Shown: one piece after another, positions 23,161-36,400 of the stretch
Layout: every line of letters begins with the position of its first letter
Numbering within the stretch: the stretch's first letter is position 1
From: Parelaphostrongylus tenuis
Taxonomy: Eukaryota; Nematoda; Chromadorea; Rhabditida; Metastrongylidae
Direction of reading: 5' to 3'
DNA: 64,000 nt
Assembly (NCBI GenBank): GCA_019055375.1
Contig: JAHQIW010006032.1
Location: forward strand, 1-64,000
Notes under the pieces: model-generated
What the model was told of the DNA's origin: nothing
The model's database searches: none
What the model saw: only the letters and a program-made list of their open reading frames with translations
Translations under genes and position numbers: made by a program

Positions 23161-26100
23161 TAATTTCAAATGAAGACTGGTTTCCATTTTACGATATAAA
23201 TGAAGCTCTTAGAAAATGGCTGTAATACACAATTAGGCAGGAAACAAAGCAAGAAAATATGGTAGTCCACTACCTCTCCTTCTATCTCTCGTATGAATAA
23301 ATAGCATTCATCAAAAACATGTGCCCAATGTTAATAATGTATGCAGAGGTGGAAACGAGAATTGCTGCAATCAGGCCGAAAAATAGCCATGTTTAATGGG
23401 CGACGAATATCAGCCACTCCGGCTAGTTCAAAAGGTAGTAATATGCACCGAAATAATATTTCGCAGGTAAATAAGATTCCTCTTCGACAGTCCTCAATAT
23501 CATACATTGTTACTGAGGCTACAAACAGGTGCCTAGAAAGATGTGAACCTGAATCTTTGAGATCTTCGGAATTCCGTGGAAGCTAATAAACTCTCACCTC
23601 ACATTCTGCTCCGTCAAATAGTCCGCAATCCCCTCTACGATCTGATGTACAACTAAGAAAGTTGTATTCTGCCCTAACCCACAATATATTCAGTATCATC
23701 CAGAGATACGGGAATGGGTACACGGGCGAGACGGGTAGATCACTTTGTGCCTACATAAGAGCGTTTGATGGAGAAGTTCAGAACTCGATATTTGATAGTA
23801 CTGTGTACACATAGAGCGCGGAAGCACAGTTTCTCTTGAAGTGACTGTTTAGAATGTGGCGCAGAAGGCAAAACCATCAGCGCGTGAGATTCATAAAGTG
23901 TTTCAGATTATTGTAAGAAGCTTGAAAATGACTTAGAAAGATGAATGCGTCTCGTGAAGGACAAGGCGCCTTTTTGCTACCTTACCTGACCTTCAGGTAG
24001 TATGTGAATGCATCGATAATCCACCGAACTCAACCGCGTAACGTAATACAACATAGGTCCATGTTTGAAGGAGGCAAAGCCGCAGAAACGCCAATTATTG
24101 GACTATCAATACTAATACTGATACTGCTAACTACAATGACTTCGGGTCGGTTAGACAAGATTACCTTTAATGAGTATACATGATGAAACTTCAATCTGCT
24201 CTAGGGCGAAATATGCTAACAAGACATTGCGGAAATCTGAAATTTTAAATATTACATGGAGCTATATGTTGAAAATAATCCATTCAAACTTTTCTAGTTC
24301 TTTGCTAATAATCAAGATATTTCAGATGTTATGGTGGTTTCCCGATCTCTGCGTGGCAGTACTTTGTTGAGACCGGTGTCGTTACCGGTGGACGCTACGG
24401 CACAAAGGTTCTTCTGCCATTTAACGCTACAGCATTTGCCAAACCATAGTGATTATTATCTTCGCTTGTAGGATGCATGCAGACCATACGAAATCCCACC
24501 TTGTGGTCATCATCGAAATGAGACCCTACAGGAATTGCACTAAAGTAATTCACACACCTAAATGCAAAGCCACATGTCAAGCAGGATATCCGATTTCTTA
24601 CGACGACGACAAAACCTTCGGTGGGTTAAACTCATCTTTAACGTGGTTGCCTAGCGGTTCATAAAATATTACGCAAGCGTTACTCTAGTGCATCACATTC
24701 CCATTCAGGAAAGGATTTCTACACCATTGAAAATTCAGTGACTGCCATTCAGAAGGAAATTATGACCTATGGACCAGTGACAACTGCTTTCATTGTTTAT
24801 GAAGACTTCCTCCACTACCGAAGCGGAATATACAAGGTAGTGTAGGTCAGAGTTTCTTGGTTTTTATTAATCAGCATAAACATCACCTTAGAATGTCTTG
24901 AAATAAAGAGCTCGTACATTGTTCAAGCTGTCGAAAACCCAATTCCTTCGCTCCAGTTTTAGACTTTGCCTTGGTCGGTATATGAAACTCTAACCAGATG
25001 ATTTGTTCGCACTTGTATCACTGCGAATATTGATAGGAAAATAGAATGCAGATGGTCAGTATATGTGTAAACTGAACGAGGTTTGTTTTCTTTCCATGAG
25101 GGCGCTAGCTGCAAGATAGACAAGTAATCTTAGCGAACCAAAGCTTCAACAAGAATTGCGGAATTTTTGAAGCGGCCAATTTAGTAGTAGAACGCAACCG
25201 CTTTTAGCGATTAAAAATAATTAATCTGATGCAATGATCTGCGCCACTGGTCAAAAGCAAGCATTCATGTGTTTCAGTGTTTCGTGACACACGGTAGTAA
25301 GAAAGGTTCAAAGTAGTATGCGCACGTTCTCATTGCAGTAACCTCTACTTAGAACGAATGGAAGGTTCGGCTTGAGCTACACTTCATAGTTAAGACAAGA
25401 AGGAAAGTTTTAATAAGCTTTTCAATGATTTGACGTAATGTTTTGAGGTTAAGTGTCTAAATCGCGCAGCGTCCTTGCTCACAAATTTCTATTCCATAGC
25501 TGTTTTTAACAATTCAGCAGACAATTGTATAATCAAAGATAGATTATTTTTTCCAAGAAGAGAATAGAGTCGAAGATTACCTATACTACTTTTAACCCCA
25601 AAAAAATTAAGAGTTAGACGTAATGGTGTTGTCGATGCCGTAAATGTAGGCCATCTAAATGTTTCAGGTGATGATGAGCGGTTTATGTCAGTTCCAAGAG
25701 CTGCTTCCTACGTCGTAGTAATCTGACCCAAGAAGAGGTCGATAAATTCTCTTTGTAGATGCAGAGAGCTATGTACGAAGGAATGTAGTAATGAAAAACG
25801 AAAATTTCCTCTCACGATAGGCATCAGCAAGCAGAAAGTGTTTTGGTTCCATGTATGTAGAAATATTTCTGAAAAAAATATTTAGCATGTTTCTGGTGAG
25901 GAGGAAGGTGGCCACGCTGTGAGGATTCTTGGATGGGGAGAGGAAAAAGGTACCGCCTACTGGCTGGTTGCAAATTCATGGAATACCTGATTGGGGAGAG
26001 AACGGTGGGTAACACAATTACCGCCAGTACAATGAAATTTGTTAGGCAGTCTGAATGAAGTAGCCCATGCCACTGCCGCCATCTTGCACTGCAAAAGGAT

Positions 26101-27839
26101 TCTGGTGATAGCTTTACAGAAAACGATTGATGTGAGAAAGTAGTGAACTCTTATCGTAATGAACTCGCAGATCGTCATAGTCTTCACTTGTCAAGTGATG
26201 GGTACTTTTTCTAGATTTCCCGTTGAAGCATACTATTTAGTAAGAATGCCTTTGCAGCAAACTGCTTGAGAGAATATGAAGCTTTTCAGGTTATTTTCCG
26301 CATACTTCGTGGATCGAATGAGTGCCTAATAGAAGTAAATGCAGTTGCTGGACGAATCTAAGATCGCTTAGATTACTAGATAATTTGGGATAAAGCTTTT
26401 TTACCTCTATGGTTTTGTTCATGTTGACAATATTGAATCACTGCTGAACGACTTATTTCATTCATGAAGAAAATGATTGTTTTTTCGAACATTGCGTGAG
26501 ACACTACGCTGCGACTACAATGATACACAAGAAATGAGATTCTTGTCATAGCGGAAGAATAACAGGTACTTCATGTTCAGCTAAAGCCTTCCTCCACCAT
26601 GTTTAATCTTCGATTTGTCCGATCAATTTTGCCCAACCATGAAACAAGGCACAACGGCGTATTTAAGCCTTTCTGATTTCCTTTTCATCAGGAAACTGTC
26701 AAGCTCACATACTCAGCAGGTAAGCCGAAAATCCTTAGAGTTTTGCCACTGTGTAATATGCATGCTCATAAAATAGCTCTCTAGCGGCCTCAAAGCCGTT
26801 TGTGAAAAAATGAGAATAGACGCAAAAGTGTTGCCGTGATTTTAGCACCGCTCTCTGCATCGTTTCTCGTCGTTATATGAAAATTTATAAGCTTGATTTA
26901 CCATATCGCCACTTACCAGCATACAGGTGCAAAAATGCCGGAGTACAAACAAGACATGGAGGCTAAGGTGGTTGCGAATCCGTGACTAATCTTTTCGCAT
27001 TCTCACGTTGCTTGGCCACCCACTGAGGCCTCGTTCTGCCCCTACTTCAGTATCTTCCTGTGGGTGCTTTCCACATCATACCTCACCATGAAGAATGAAG
27101 TGGTATTATCTAGAAGATAAAAGTTGTAATTAATATAAAATTGAATTTCGCTGATGATGCAAAGGCATTCCTGAATATCATCTCTGCCCTCACAAACACA
27201 AATCATTCCCACACAAATACGTCCCTTGCGAACATATATGTCACAGTACAGTTGGCCAAGTTGAAGCCCTATAAATACCGAGGATAATGAGCAGAATGTC
27301 AGATTCAGATAGTGAACAGATTCCCATATCAAAATCGATTGTGTTGCAAACTTCCTTGATTGACTGGCGACCGCTCATCCCCTTGACAGCGACGCGAGTC
27401 GTTTTTAGCTCATCTCTCGCTGCCTTTTGTAAGTCCCGGAGTAAATATGTAGCGACACGCGCTTCTGTGCGGATCTGGTACTTATTTGATGTACTTTTTC
27501 TAATAATGTTCCTTTATTTCGGAAACCTAATGATTACTACTAAATCTACGGTTGGAAATTCCATAATACCCTAGAAAAAGTTTATATCCATTGAGAGGTT
27601 ACAACTTATAACAAATTATCATAACAGTATCCTCAAACACATTTGTGAAGGATTTGCGAGGTACGTTACTTTTACATTGTTCATTGAGAAGCATTATTGT
27701 TATTTTTAATGCGGATAGTTTTACTAAAGTCTATTTAATCGTACTCTATTGAATTCTTACGGTAAATCAATCATGTGGTTACGATTACTTCTGAAATTCA
27801 CCACATACTACCCGAGAAATATGAGCGTGTGAAACATAG

Positions 27840-28300
27840 TTCTATTTCAAACTTTACAGCGTTAGAGGAGGGTCTTCAGAAACCGGCTAGGTGGGGGATC
27901 TAATTGAAGATTTAAACTTTCGAATGATTACTAATATTTCCACAAAATCCACCGAAAGGGGTCGTTTCTTTTTCTTACCCCCATGATCGAAAAGAAGCGA
28001 AACCAATGTTATATTCTTAGTTTATTTGATCCTCATGACAGTGATTTTTTTACTGTGCCAATCCCAGTACTTCCAGCATTCAAATCATTTTTCGTCTTCT
28101 TCTTGAATGGAGTAGAATACTGGTTGAGCGAGTCTCCTTGCAATCTCGAGGATAAGCGTGGTTGTAGCGCTTCATAGGGCGTTGATGTTGACAGCCTGAG
28201 AGAGTTGGGGGAATGGTGCTCGAATCCACGCTCACCTCTACGAGCATCACAACTACTCGGGCACAGCGCCCCCCTCCCCAGTGTTATATATCAGATGGAG
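27840..28300 (-). repeat. Repeat family 4 end plus tRNA-headed SINE, copy 2
   Basis: 27840-27935 carries the B-box-like family 4 end. 28020-28300 is the tRNA-headed SINE, with minus-strand GGATTCGAGCACC as a clear B box and CCCGAGTAGTTGTG as A box. It is the orthologue of 9440-9905. Confidence 0.5.
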
Positions 28301-28429
28301 ATATGTTGCTTTGCCACCAGTTTTTTTTCCAAGTTTTAACAAAGGGAATTCTCGATAGATAGACATTCCTTCACTACACAAGCCATTCCAAAATCCCTTC
28401 TGTAAAATCCGTAATTTAATTACGAATGT

Positions 28430-30600
28430 CTTTCTTCGAAGGCTTTACCTGACCGATGTGGCTGTTGTGTTTAAGCTCTGCACGGGATCAGACCATCGCC
28501 TCCTCCACTCCACGTTCGGTTTTTGCGGAAATGAGACTAAGCCGTCAAATTCTAACAAAGAAGTCCCAGAACTACCCTGAACAGGGATGTATTCAATTCA
28601 CTAGGCAACTCTTGGGAAGACACCGTTGTCGATAATACCGACTAAGAACACGACCAGCTTGTAAAATCTTCACGTTAGCACTATGCAAGCCGCGAGTCCT
28701 GAAGCCACAAAGAGGCGCTTGTCTCCGCGGACACTCGAGCTGATACGTCAATATGGAATCGCACGAGTTACAGGCAACCGAAACCTTACTCACGAACTTG
28801 CGGAACGCTGAAGAGAAGCAATAAAAGAAGATCTCAAAGAGAGACGAGCAGCAATCATGACAGAAGATGCAGAAGCTGGGAGCAACATTCTCAAACCAGA
28901 AAGGCTTCGCCAATTACAAGAGCAAGATATTTGCACGCCGATGTCTTGATAGGGCACTCACAACTTTCAGAAGGGCATTTCGAAAAAAAACCATCCACCA
29001 GTACTACTCGGATCTCTTCGCTAGCCATGTCCTCTTAGCGTCATATGGATTGAAAGAGAAATGAGTATGTAGTTCTATCGGTCCCCTTTCGAAATCCGAA
29101 CATTCTATGTCGTTGGTGAAGAACAGAAACAGCACCCGCTCCAGACAGGATTAGACCAGACCACCTGAAGAACCTACCGCCAGTTCTCGTCAACACCCTG
29201 GCTCAGCAGTTCACTCGCTACCTGCTGGAATGCAAGGTTCCCATTTATATAGAAAACTCAGCAAGATCGCATGATTGTTCGTAAAGGGAGTCTTTTCACG
29301 GCATAGGCAATTGTCGCCAATCTGCTTGCTGTCCGTTGTCTATAAACTCTTCACTCGAGTCATACTAAACAGGATTGACAGAACACTTTACAAAGGACAG
29401 CTATGCGAACAAGCAGGGTTCCGAAAAGGATTCAGTACCACGAATCACATCCACGAGATCACAGGACTCATTGAAGTCTCACGAGAGTACAGAATACCGC
29501 TCTATCTCACTTTCATCGATTCAAAGCCTTTGATTCAGTGGAAACAGAAGCGGTTATGGAGGCACTGGATAACCCAGGGCGTCTTTACCTCGTACAAAAA
29601 TGATACTTCGTGAGCTATTCAAAAATATCACGACCGAAATATCTCTATTTCACAACAATATCACCATCGGCGTAAGAAGATGAGTTCGACAAGGCAATGC
29701 ATTTTTGCCAAAATTTATTATTGCCACTCTCCAAAATGTCATGCGAACATTAGAATTGCACGATATTGGAGTGAAAATTGGCGGTCGACAATTAAACCAT
29801 CTTTGCTTTGCTGATGATATTGTCCTCATAACATCCAAAATCAGCCAAGCGGAACGAATGTTGACCGATTTCGATAACGCTCTATGGAAAGATTGATCTT
29901 CAACTAAATCTAACGAAACGATGTTTAGTGAGGAACGGATGGTTTGGCATGCCCTATTCACGCTCAAGGAACGAACATTTCCGATGCTCAGTTACGTCTA
30001 TCTAGGTCTCGAAATCAACATGATGAACGACCTAGCTCCAGATTTGAGCAGAGGAAACGAGTGACTTGGGGAGCGTTTGAGAGCATAGAAGATGCGCTGA
30101 AGAGGACAAACAAAATCCGACTCCGTGGCCCAACTTTGCGACTCGAAAATGATCCTTGCCATAACTTATGCAGCAGAAACGTGGTCTCTACGCAAACAGG
30201 ATAAACGATCAGTCTGAGATTATGAACGCGCCAGTCGGCAGGTATCCTAGGAGTATCCGTATCTCGCAAATGAGAGGAACAGGATTCGAAGTTCCGACCT
30301 AATGTCAAAGCTCGAAAATCAAAGAAGCCGTTCTACATGCCGGGATATCAAAAATAAGGTGTCCCGGACACGTGATGCACATCAACGACAACCAATGGAC
30401 GAGAGCCGTTACCGACTGGATTCCTCGGGACCTCACACGCGCTCTACAGGAGGACCACCGACTCGTTGGTCCGATTTCTTCACGAAAGGTCAGTAGAAGA
30501 AAGATATGATGCCCAGCGAATCCCTAGAGCGAAAAGGACCCACTGAGCTACTCTTGCACGTGATAGGGAAAATCTAAGTGTTGCTGGTTCCCGCCAGAGT
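28430..30600 (+). pseudogene. RTE-type LINE, 5'-truncated and frameshifted
   Basis: About 2.1 kb running from the endonuclease end (TDVAVV-like, SDHRLL) through the reverse transcriptase to the C-terminus. Visible in order: IKEDLKERRAAIM, SPICLLSVVYKLFTRVILNR (29308 on), EQAGFRKGFSTTNHIHEITG, TFIDSKPLIQ, then CFADDIVLIT with the catalytic Asp pair at 29810-29815, SQAERMLTDFDNA, and finally GPPTRWSDFFTKGQ. At least five frame breaks make it non-functional. Insertion created the left part shared with 10030-10345. Confidence 0.85.
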
Positions 30601-30689
30601 CACTCGACGATCATCGGGGACGACAGGTGATATAGATAATGTTTCTTTAGAACCTCAATATGTCAAGTAAATTCCGTTTCCGTTGCAGT

Positions 30690-31160
30690 GCTTAAAAGCA
30701 CAAACTATCTGCTGCCGTATTGGAGTAACGCGGCCTGAAAACAGGCCGTGCTGTTCACTGGAGGTTAAACAAAACATCATTAACTACTCTTCAAAATACA
30801 GCACCACCATTGCACGACTTTCTGCTATCGTTCTGCAAGATTTCGAATCTGCTCGAAGAGCCATTTAGGCTCATTAGAATAGAAAAAGTCTTGACATGCC
30901 TTCTCCAACTTCAACCTATTCAAAAGTGTTGACAACGGTCCGTTGGGCAACACGAAGGTTTTCAGCCAACTTACGAATCTCGATGAAGTCTCAGCATTCA
31001 GAGCACCTTGCAACTCACTTTCTACACAAAAGATGGCGAGCAGGAAAGAGACATTTTTTCGGGATTAAAATTGCGTTCTTTCAATCGCTTAAACCGTAGC
31101 CCACACCACTTTGTCGCCGAACCACCGTCCTTCATCCCAATTAATATCATCGGCTATTTG
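30690..31160 (-). pseudogene. Mariner-type transposase remnant, N-terminal half
   Basis: The minus strand (31013 downward) reads ELQGALNAETS, then RKLAENLRVAQRTVVNTF, the second helix-turn-helix of mariner transposases, then in another frame KLEKACQDFF. Upstream it reads AERNVF-like and short broken pieces. Several frameshifts are present and no catalytic DDD segment follows, so only the DNA-binding half is left. Confidence 0.5.
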
Positions 31161-31439
31161 AGATATATTGAGCCTCTTCCTCAATAATGGAGGATTAGTA
31201 CACGCAGATCATAGTGTTTCGATAGGTATTTCTAAAGTTGAAATCTTCGAACTAGATAATTATATACAAAATCTATCAGTGAGAAACAACACAAAGATGT
31301 CCACTAATAAAACTTTCAATAATTTCACTAGAATTTTTTGCTTACTAATATATTCGTTCAATAACCACATCACTTTCGATTCCCCTTTCGTCATATCTAC
31401 ACCCTTAATCTATCCAGTTTTTGTTCATCAAAGTGAAAA

Positions 31440-31720
31440 TAATTGAGAAAACAAAGGCGAAAGAAACAAATACATAATAAGGTTTATGTGGAACACTGGT
31501 TAGTGGTGCACTGCAACACACACGCCGCACGAAACGACATCCCATGGCCATTTGCTGGATCTAGCCTCCCAGGCACACCAAGTCCTCTATCCTTCCAGAG
31601 TGAGTGTAACTGGTATAAAACTGTCCCATTGAGGCGGCGTTTCAGCTCTACTCGAGTCGCTTCGATGCGACGCCTGTGGAAACGATGAACGACAACTGCT
31701 GTGGACAGCCGATTCAAATC
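31440..31720 (-). other. Compact GC-richer open frame of unknown origin
   Basis: The minus-strand frame 31717-31484 (77 codons) reads VVVHRFHRRRIEATRVELKR and LHSLWKDRGLGVPGRLDPAN. Its base composition is richer in G and C than the surroundings, and an opposite-strand frame of similar length is open too. It could be part of a repeat or retrocopy. I do not recognise it. Confidence 0.3.
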
Positions 31721-32019
31721 ATCTTAGTTCTAATGAAGACGACAACCCCAGAAACGTCAGCTGTAATAATGAATGGAACAATTTCATGTAGGTTCATTCG
31801 ATAAACAGGCTTGTGGAATGCACTTGTGATCTCGCAGTAAGGCACGGTCTCATGGAAGGCTTGATGTTAGATTTGCTCCTCACTATGAAATATGCAAAGT
31901 TGCTTCTAAGTTGAACGGCGACAAATGAGTATTTAACCCAGTTCGCTGGACAAGAGTTTTTCATAAAAATGATACCTGATTCTTTGAAAGCTTAGATACT
32001 CTGGTTATCGCAGTAAGTG

Positions 32020-32590
32020 ACTGCTTTTCGAAAAGACTCCTTTACAACACCTTCGCGTGAGTGAAAACATTTGTGCTTCACAAACACATTTTCCTCGCAT
32101 AACTCGACTCTTTCTACAGACTATTAGTAACTGTTCGAAAGCGCAAGATTTGAGTAATCCAATGCTATGCCCATTTTCTGGAAAGGCCACCTCTTTGCTG
32201 TGCACAAGAAATATAGCTGATTCACATACGCGAGCATGTGCTTTTCAGATAATCTAGTGGATGAGGAGGCGGAGGAGGTGCGGAAGCTGAGGATGTGGCG
32301 ATTTAACATGTCTATCGTCGACGGCGCCCATGCGTTATATGTAGAATGCTTTTCTGTTATTCTCAAGATTTTTTCCACGCCTTCGAAGGACTCCGATAAA
32401 CAGGCTCCGATAGAAATCGTTTTCTGCAATCTATGTAGTTTTGTGCTTCTAGCGAAGTAATAACTGATTTACGAAGCGATATAAAACATTTTCATTTGAA
32501 TGCACGCGTTATAGAAGGCTTTTCAAAACCGGCCACGTATCGCCTATCAAATTTAAGCTTTCGAATGATATGGCCCATACGAAAAATTTT
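32020..32590 (-). repeat. Repeat family 4, divergent copy
   Basis: Matches 10360-10925 in order: CTTCACAAACAC segment, ATTTTCTGGAAAGG, the GGTGCGGAAGCTGAGG region in place of the G run, and the end AAGCTTTCGAATGATATG. No conserved frame. Confidence 0.45.
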
Positions 32591-32814
32591 TTTCCATGAG
32601 GGTATCGCTTATTCATTTGTCGCCGTCTAACTAGAAAACCAGTTTACTTTTCTCTTTTCAGAATTACGTATGCGAAAACATAGCATACGATTAAAATTAG
32701 GTAACTATGTTTCCTCAAATGTACAGACACCGTGTGACGCGATATGAGCACTAAAATACGAACTTGCAAACTCTTCTCTTCATCACTAGTGGCATGTTGA
32801 ATTTGAACAGAACG

Positions 32815-32888
32815 GCCGCATCGGTAGTGCGTTGGTCAGCACGCTCTCGCCGAAAGAATGAAACACGCGTTCGATTATCATTGATGTT
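32815..32888 (+). repeat. tRNA-like SINE module, decayed
   Basis: TCGGTAGTGCGTTGGTCAGC (A box region) and GCGTTCGATTATC (B box-like), followed by the family tail GTTCAAAGTTTTGCATGTAA. Confidence 0.45.
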
Positions 32889-33125
32889 CAAAGTTTTGCA
32901 TGTAATTCAGCAAATTGATATAATTGATATTATATTTAACATTGAATCACCGTCCAAAAACGGTTGAACTTAAAAAATTTTTGGCTGATTATTCACGCAT
33001 CCGGCATCTGCTAGCGTAGTGGGATCAATGTCCGATATCGTGCTTGCTAGGCCTAAACCGTAGAGAGGTAGGTTACTGACAAAGTGATGGGTTCTATCGA
33101 AAGAATGAGTGTCGGCAGAACAGGA

Positions 33126-33198
33126 GCGTCAGCAATGCAACTTGTTAGCACACTCCCTAGAAAAGGGTGAAATGTGGATTCGATTCCTATCTGACGTT
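33126..33198 (+). repeat. tRNA-like SINE module
   Basis: Ends GCGTCAG and CTGACGT can pair. TGTTAGCACACTCCC and GGATTCGATTCC are box-like. The tail CAAAGTTCTGCATATCACTC matches other members. Confidence 0.5.
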
Positions 33199-33299
33199 CA
33201 AAGTTCTGCATATCACTCAGAATTATTGGGTATAGTTTTCAAGATCACACCACAGCTAAAATCGGTCAAATAGGAAGATTTCTAGTTGACCATTCATGT

Positions 33300-34930
33300 T
33301 TCTAAACTGTTGAAAATCTTAGGCCTTCATATGAGTTTTAGCACTAGAGCAATAAACACCAGATTTACCAACTTAAGTAAATAAAAATGAATAACAATAC
33401 TGTTCCGTGTATGCACCATCAGTCTGAACACATTTGTGTCATTTCTCAGGCAACAAATCAGAACCGCGCTCATGGAACTCGTCTTCCCTGGATCAAAGAA
33501 AGTCCTCATTCCTCGAAGCAAATAATGATGTCTCGAAACTTCTTGTTTAGCGAATGTTCCAGCGACCAGAAGCGGATTCTGTGAAATCGAGCACTAGGCA
33601 CTCTCTTATATAAGTAAGGTATGGAATAAAATTGACATTGTTGAAAAACTATGCAAAGCGCAAAAGAAGTATTTATAGTTTTCTGGAAAACGGGCAAACA
33701 TGGCGTTGAATAGCACTGTAAAAACCTCAGTTCATAGCGTCGAAAGAAAAAGTTTGCTTGCGCATTGACGGGTAGAATAGAAGCGATATGTGAAAAGCAT
33801 GGCATGGCCTTTGAATACTACGAATATTATCTCAGAGTGCAGTAGGCAAGAAATCAGGCTTGAATATTTTGAAAAGAATGAGCAATCACAACATGATTTG
33901 CGACATTTCTAACACTACCACTAAACACTGCTTTGAGTCTTATCTTCTTTATGATCTTGTTATGGCCTTGTGCTCGATCACAGTCAGGGTAGGAATCATA
34001 TGTGATAAAATCGATAGCTTGATCTCATTTACTGAGGGATCTCTGTCCAAATAACGAGGGACGTCTCCATGTAGCGGGTAGAGAGAATCCCACGGAAAGT
34101 AAAAGCGAAATGTGTTTCTGCGATTATTTTGATTGCACGGAAAGTCATATAAAGTTCATTTTAGCTAATCTTTCGAAATTCGTACGGTATGCCTCTTATA
34201 ACACTCTAAAGAAGAAGTATAATGATTTGATTAACTCATGTCTTACTTGGCATTCTTGTTGAACAGTGCTTTTCACTATATTTTATGTAGCCTCCGATAG
34301 CTTCAAGGAATTTCAATACTTTTGTTGCTTCCTGAAAAAATAACATTCTCACTGCGCTACACCAAACAGAGCAGTATTGCACACCGCTTTTGGAGTAGTT
34401 TAACCCTTTTTTGAACTTTGCAACGAACTCACCGGTACTTTATAAGGGAAAGTTCAGGACTCAAGAGGACTGTTATCTTGGTAAAAAGGTCGAGTGTCAC
34501 AGTCAGGATTCGATAAAGGTCTTCTAGTAAAAAGGAATGCTTAAACCTTCCAAAAATCACCATTGCCTTTGAGAAAACATTCTTGGAAGGAGAAAATATT
34601 TCCAATTTTCATTTCTCACTTCACATTTTTGTCGTCGATGCTCAATAGTGTACCTCGGAAACACTTACGTAAGCTTCTGTAGAAAACTTATATGGAAGTA
34701 TTTTCATAATGTAGTAAAAGAAATGTTTAGAAAAATTCGCATTCATCAATTGGTGGGTAGTTATTTGAAAATAATGCGCATTCGTCACCTATATTCTACA
34801 TCTTGCCAGTATTGAAAATCTTTTGTTCAAAATATTCATTCAGCAGTAATTCACTTTTACAATCAACATCGGCCCACAACTTATTCTCTTTGCATAGAAT
34901 TTGTACTTCCTGCACATGATCATCATTTGG
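33300..34930. other. No gene seen
   Basis: AT-rich DNA with short open frames (for example 33506-33805 minus, 99 codons) that show no known motif and no paralogue in the window. Confidence 0.4.
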
Positions 34931-34939
34931 TACAATCTG

Positions 34940-35330
34940 TGATCATAAAATATATCCAATATATAGAGTGCCGTTCAAAAATATTTGCGTCAGCCGGGAT
35001 TCGAACCCAGATTTCACTCTTTCCGGGAGCGCTTGCTAACCGTTGCACTACCGACGCTCGTTTTGCAAAGCACTTTTCTTCACTACAACGTGTTATCTGT
35101 CAACAACCAACCGCCGACGGTCTGGCGGCACGGCCGCTATCGGCATTGAAGCCACTTATGCTGACAGAATTGGGTATCAATAATCAATCGAAAATCATTT
35201 AATTGACCGCTCCCGGAAAGTATGAGAACTGGGTTCGAACGCCGGCTAACGCAAATGTTTTTGCACAACACTCTACATTATTGGGTATATTATAAGTTCA
35301 CACCACCTCAAGAGGCGGTCAAATAAGTGA
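34940..35330. mobile_element. tRNA-like foldback element, copy 2
   Basis: The left arm carries a well-kept tRNA-like module (34987-35057, minus). The right arm keeps only its 3' half (35210-35252, plus: GGGTTCGAACGCCGG). Flanks share GGGTATATTATAAGTTCACA and the CTGACAGAATTGGGTATCAA centre. Same design as 15520-16045. Confidence 0.6.
34987..35057 (-). repeat. Best-preserved tRNA-like module
   Basis: The minus strand can form a 7-bp acceptor stem (GCGTCGG with CTGACGC, one G-U), and a T arm CTGGG/CCCGG around TTCGAAT. The A box is TAGTGCAACGGTTAGC. The middle (TCCCGGAAAGAGTGA) does not give a standard anticodon arm. Confidence 0.55.
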
Positions 35331-35479
35331 ATTTCCGATTGATCATATCGATACCTGTCAGCAGAAGTGGGTTCAATGCCGATGGGGGCTGCTCCGCCAG
35401 AGCGTCGACGGTTGGCTATTGACAAATAACGTGTTGTAGCGTAGAAAGAGTGCTGTGCAAAACGAGAATCTATGATCAG

Positions 35480-36044
35480 TTTGTACTTCTGAATTGTTAT
35501 CTTTCATAGTACGCAGTATAAAACCTACCTATAGGCGTGCAATCCCTAACTGGAACTCTTGATGCGCTTACCTGATTAGATTTCTGGTAAGCGGTATTGA
35601 AGTAGTTCAAACAAGACCGCTTTTTACATTTGCAGAACTAAGCACGTGCTTGTTTAGCATTTCATCCGGATTATTTAGATCTCCACAGTTTGTGAACTGT
35701 TTATAACGCTCATCACAACGTGTGCATATTGCTCGACTTGGAGGTGAGGCCCCCTTGGAGACGCTATTAGTTGTTAACTAGTGAGCAGTGTGCTGTCGCA
35801 GTAACTAGGATACCATTTCTATTACAGTTCAGTGAGCCGAATTTCACTAACACAGTCGTCGTAGATCCCCGGACATTTATCAAGTGTGTGTGCATGGGTA
35901 CGCGGATATGTTGAAATTACAAGAACAAATATTACTAGAGAGATAAACGACGAAGTGCACGCACATTTTGATGTATTTTTAGTTTATGAGGAATATGCAG
36001 CTCTCTAGGTGTTGAAATCCACAAACGACTTCTATGTGTTGTAT
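35480..36044. other. No gene seen
   Basis: Unique AT-rich DNA with no open frame, repeat or RNA motif that I can support. Confidence 0.4.
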
Positions 36045-36056
36045 CTCTTAGCAATT

Positions 36057-36400
36057 ATACCTTTATTTGGAGTGTTTTTTATTGCGACCACGTTCAAATT
36101 TCAATAGATCTCTTCATTATCATTTAAGCCAACATGTCATGTGTTCTGATAAATGGACTCTTGTACAGCCCGATATAGGTTTTCTACCTCACAGTCTCGT
36201 CAGTCGGGCAGAACCCGTCGTCTTTCAACCTTTTTTAGCCAGCATTTAGTGGGAACTAGAGCACCCACATAGGATGGGCTAAAAATAATTGAAAAATGAC
36301 GGGTTCTGCCCGACTAAGGAGACTGTAAGGTCGAAACATGTGTATCGGGCTGTACAAGAGCCCATTACCAGACCACATGACGTGCTGGTTCAAATAATAA
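36057..36400. mobile_element. Palindromic hammerhead element B (decayed)
   Basis: Inverted arms beginning TGGAGTGTTTTTTATTGCGA and ending GGTTCAAATAATAA. CTCTTAGCAATT (36045-36056) and CTCGTTAGCAGTT (36401-36413) look like an imperfect target duplication. The left-arm motif (minus, 36165-36225) keeps CTGACGA but lost GAAAC. The right-arm motif (plus, 36295-36375) keeps GAAAC but reads CTAAGGA in the core. Confidence 0.6.
36295..36375 (+). ncRNA. Hammerhead motif, inactive core, element B right arm
   Basis: GGGTTCTGCCCGA, CTAAGGA (consensus CTGANGA), stem II GAC...GTC, GAAAC, ATGTGTA, then TCGGGCTGTACAAGAGCCC. Both stem I helices and stem II are intact, but two core bases are changed, so cleavage is unlikely. 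Confidence 0.55.

Larger units (their letters stand above)
18310..26361 (+). pseudogene. Cathepsin B-like cysteine protease, copy 2 (all exons, frameshifted)
   Basis: Same family and exon plan as copy 1. Exons: 18310-18338 (ATG, start of signal peptide, now with a TGA), 20329-20423, 20674-20795, 21057-21124, 21196-21269, 21330-21382, 24326-24407, 24472-24620, 24709-24836, 25886-26004, 26290-26361. It keeps catalytic Cys (GSCWAFASAEA), occluding loop CGHHRN, His ([11 protein letters not shown]) and Asn (ANSWNT). Breaks differ from copy 1: a length change in exon 8 near 24532 (after CGHHRNET), an extra T before DWG near 25989, and an extra T after GTTAT in the last exon. The end reads VAGRI then stop. 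So the two copies died independently after duplication. Confidence 0.88.

Noticed and set aside
34987..35057. Functional tRNA genes at the tRNA-like modules
   Set aside because: Acceptor and T arms fold, but none of the copies has a standard anticodon arm. They recur in foldback pairs with shared tails, so they are SINE modules.
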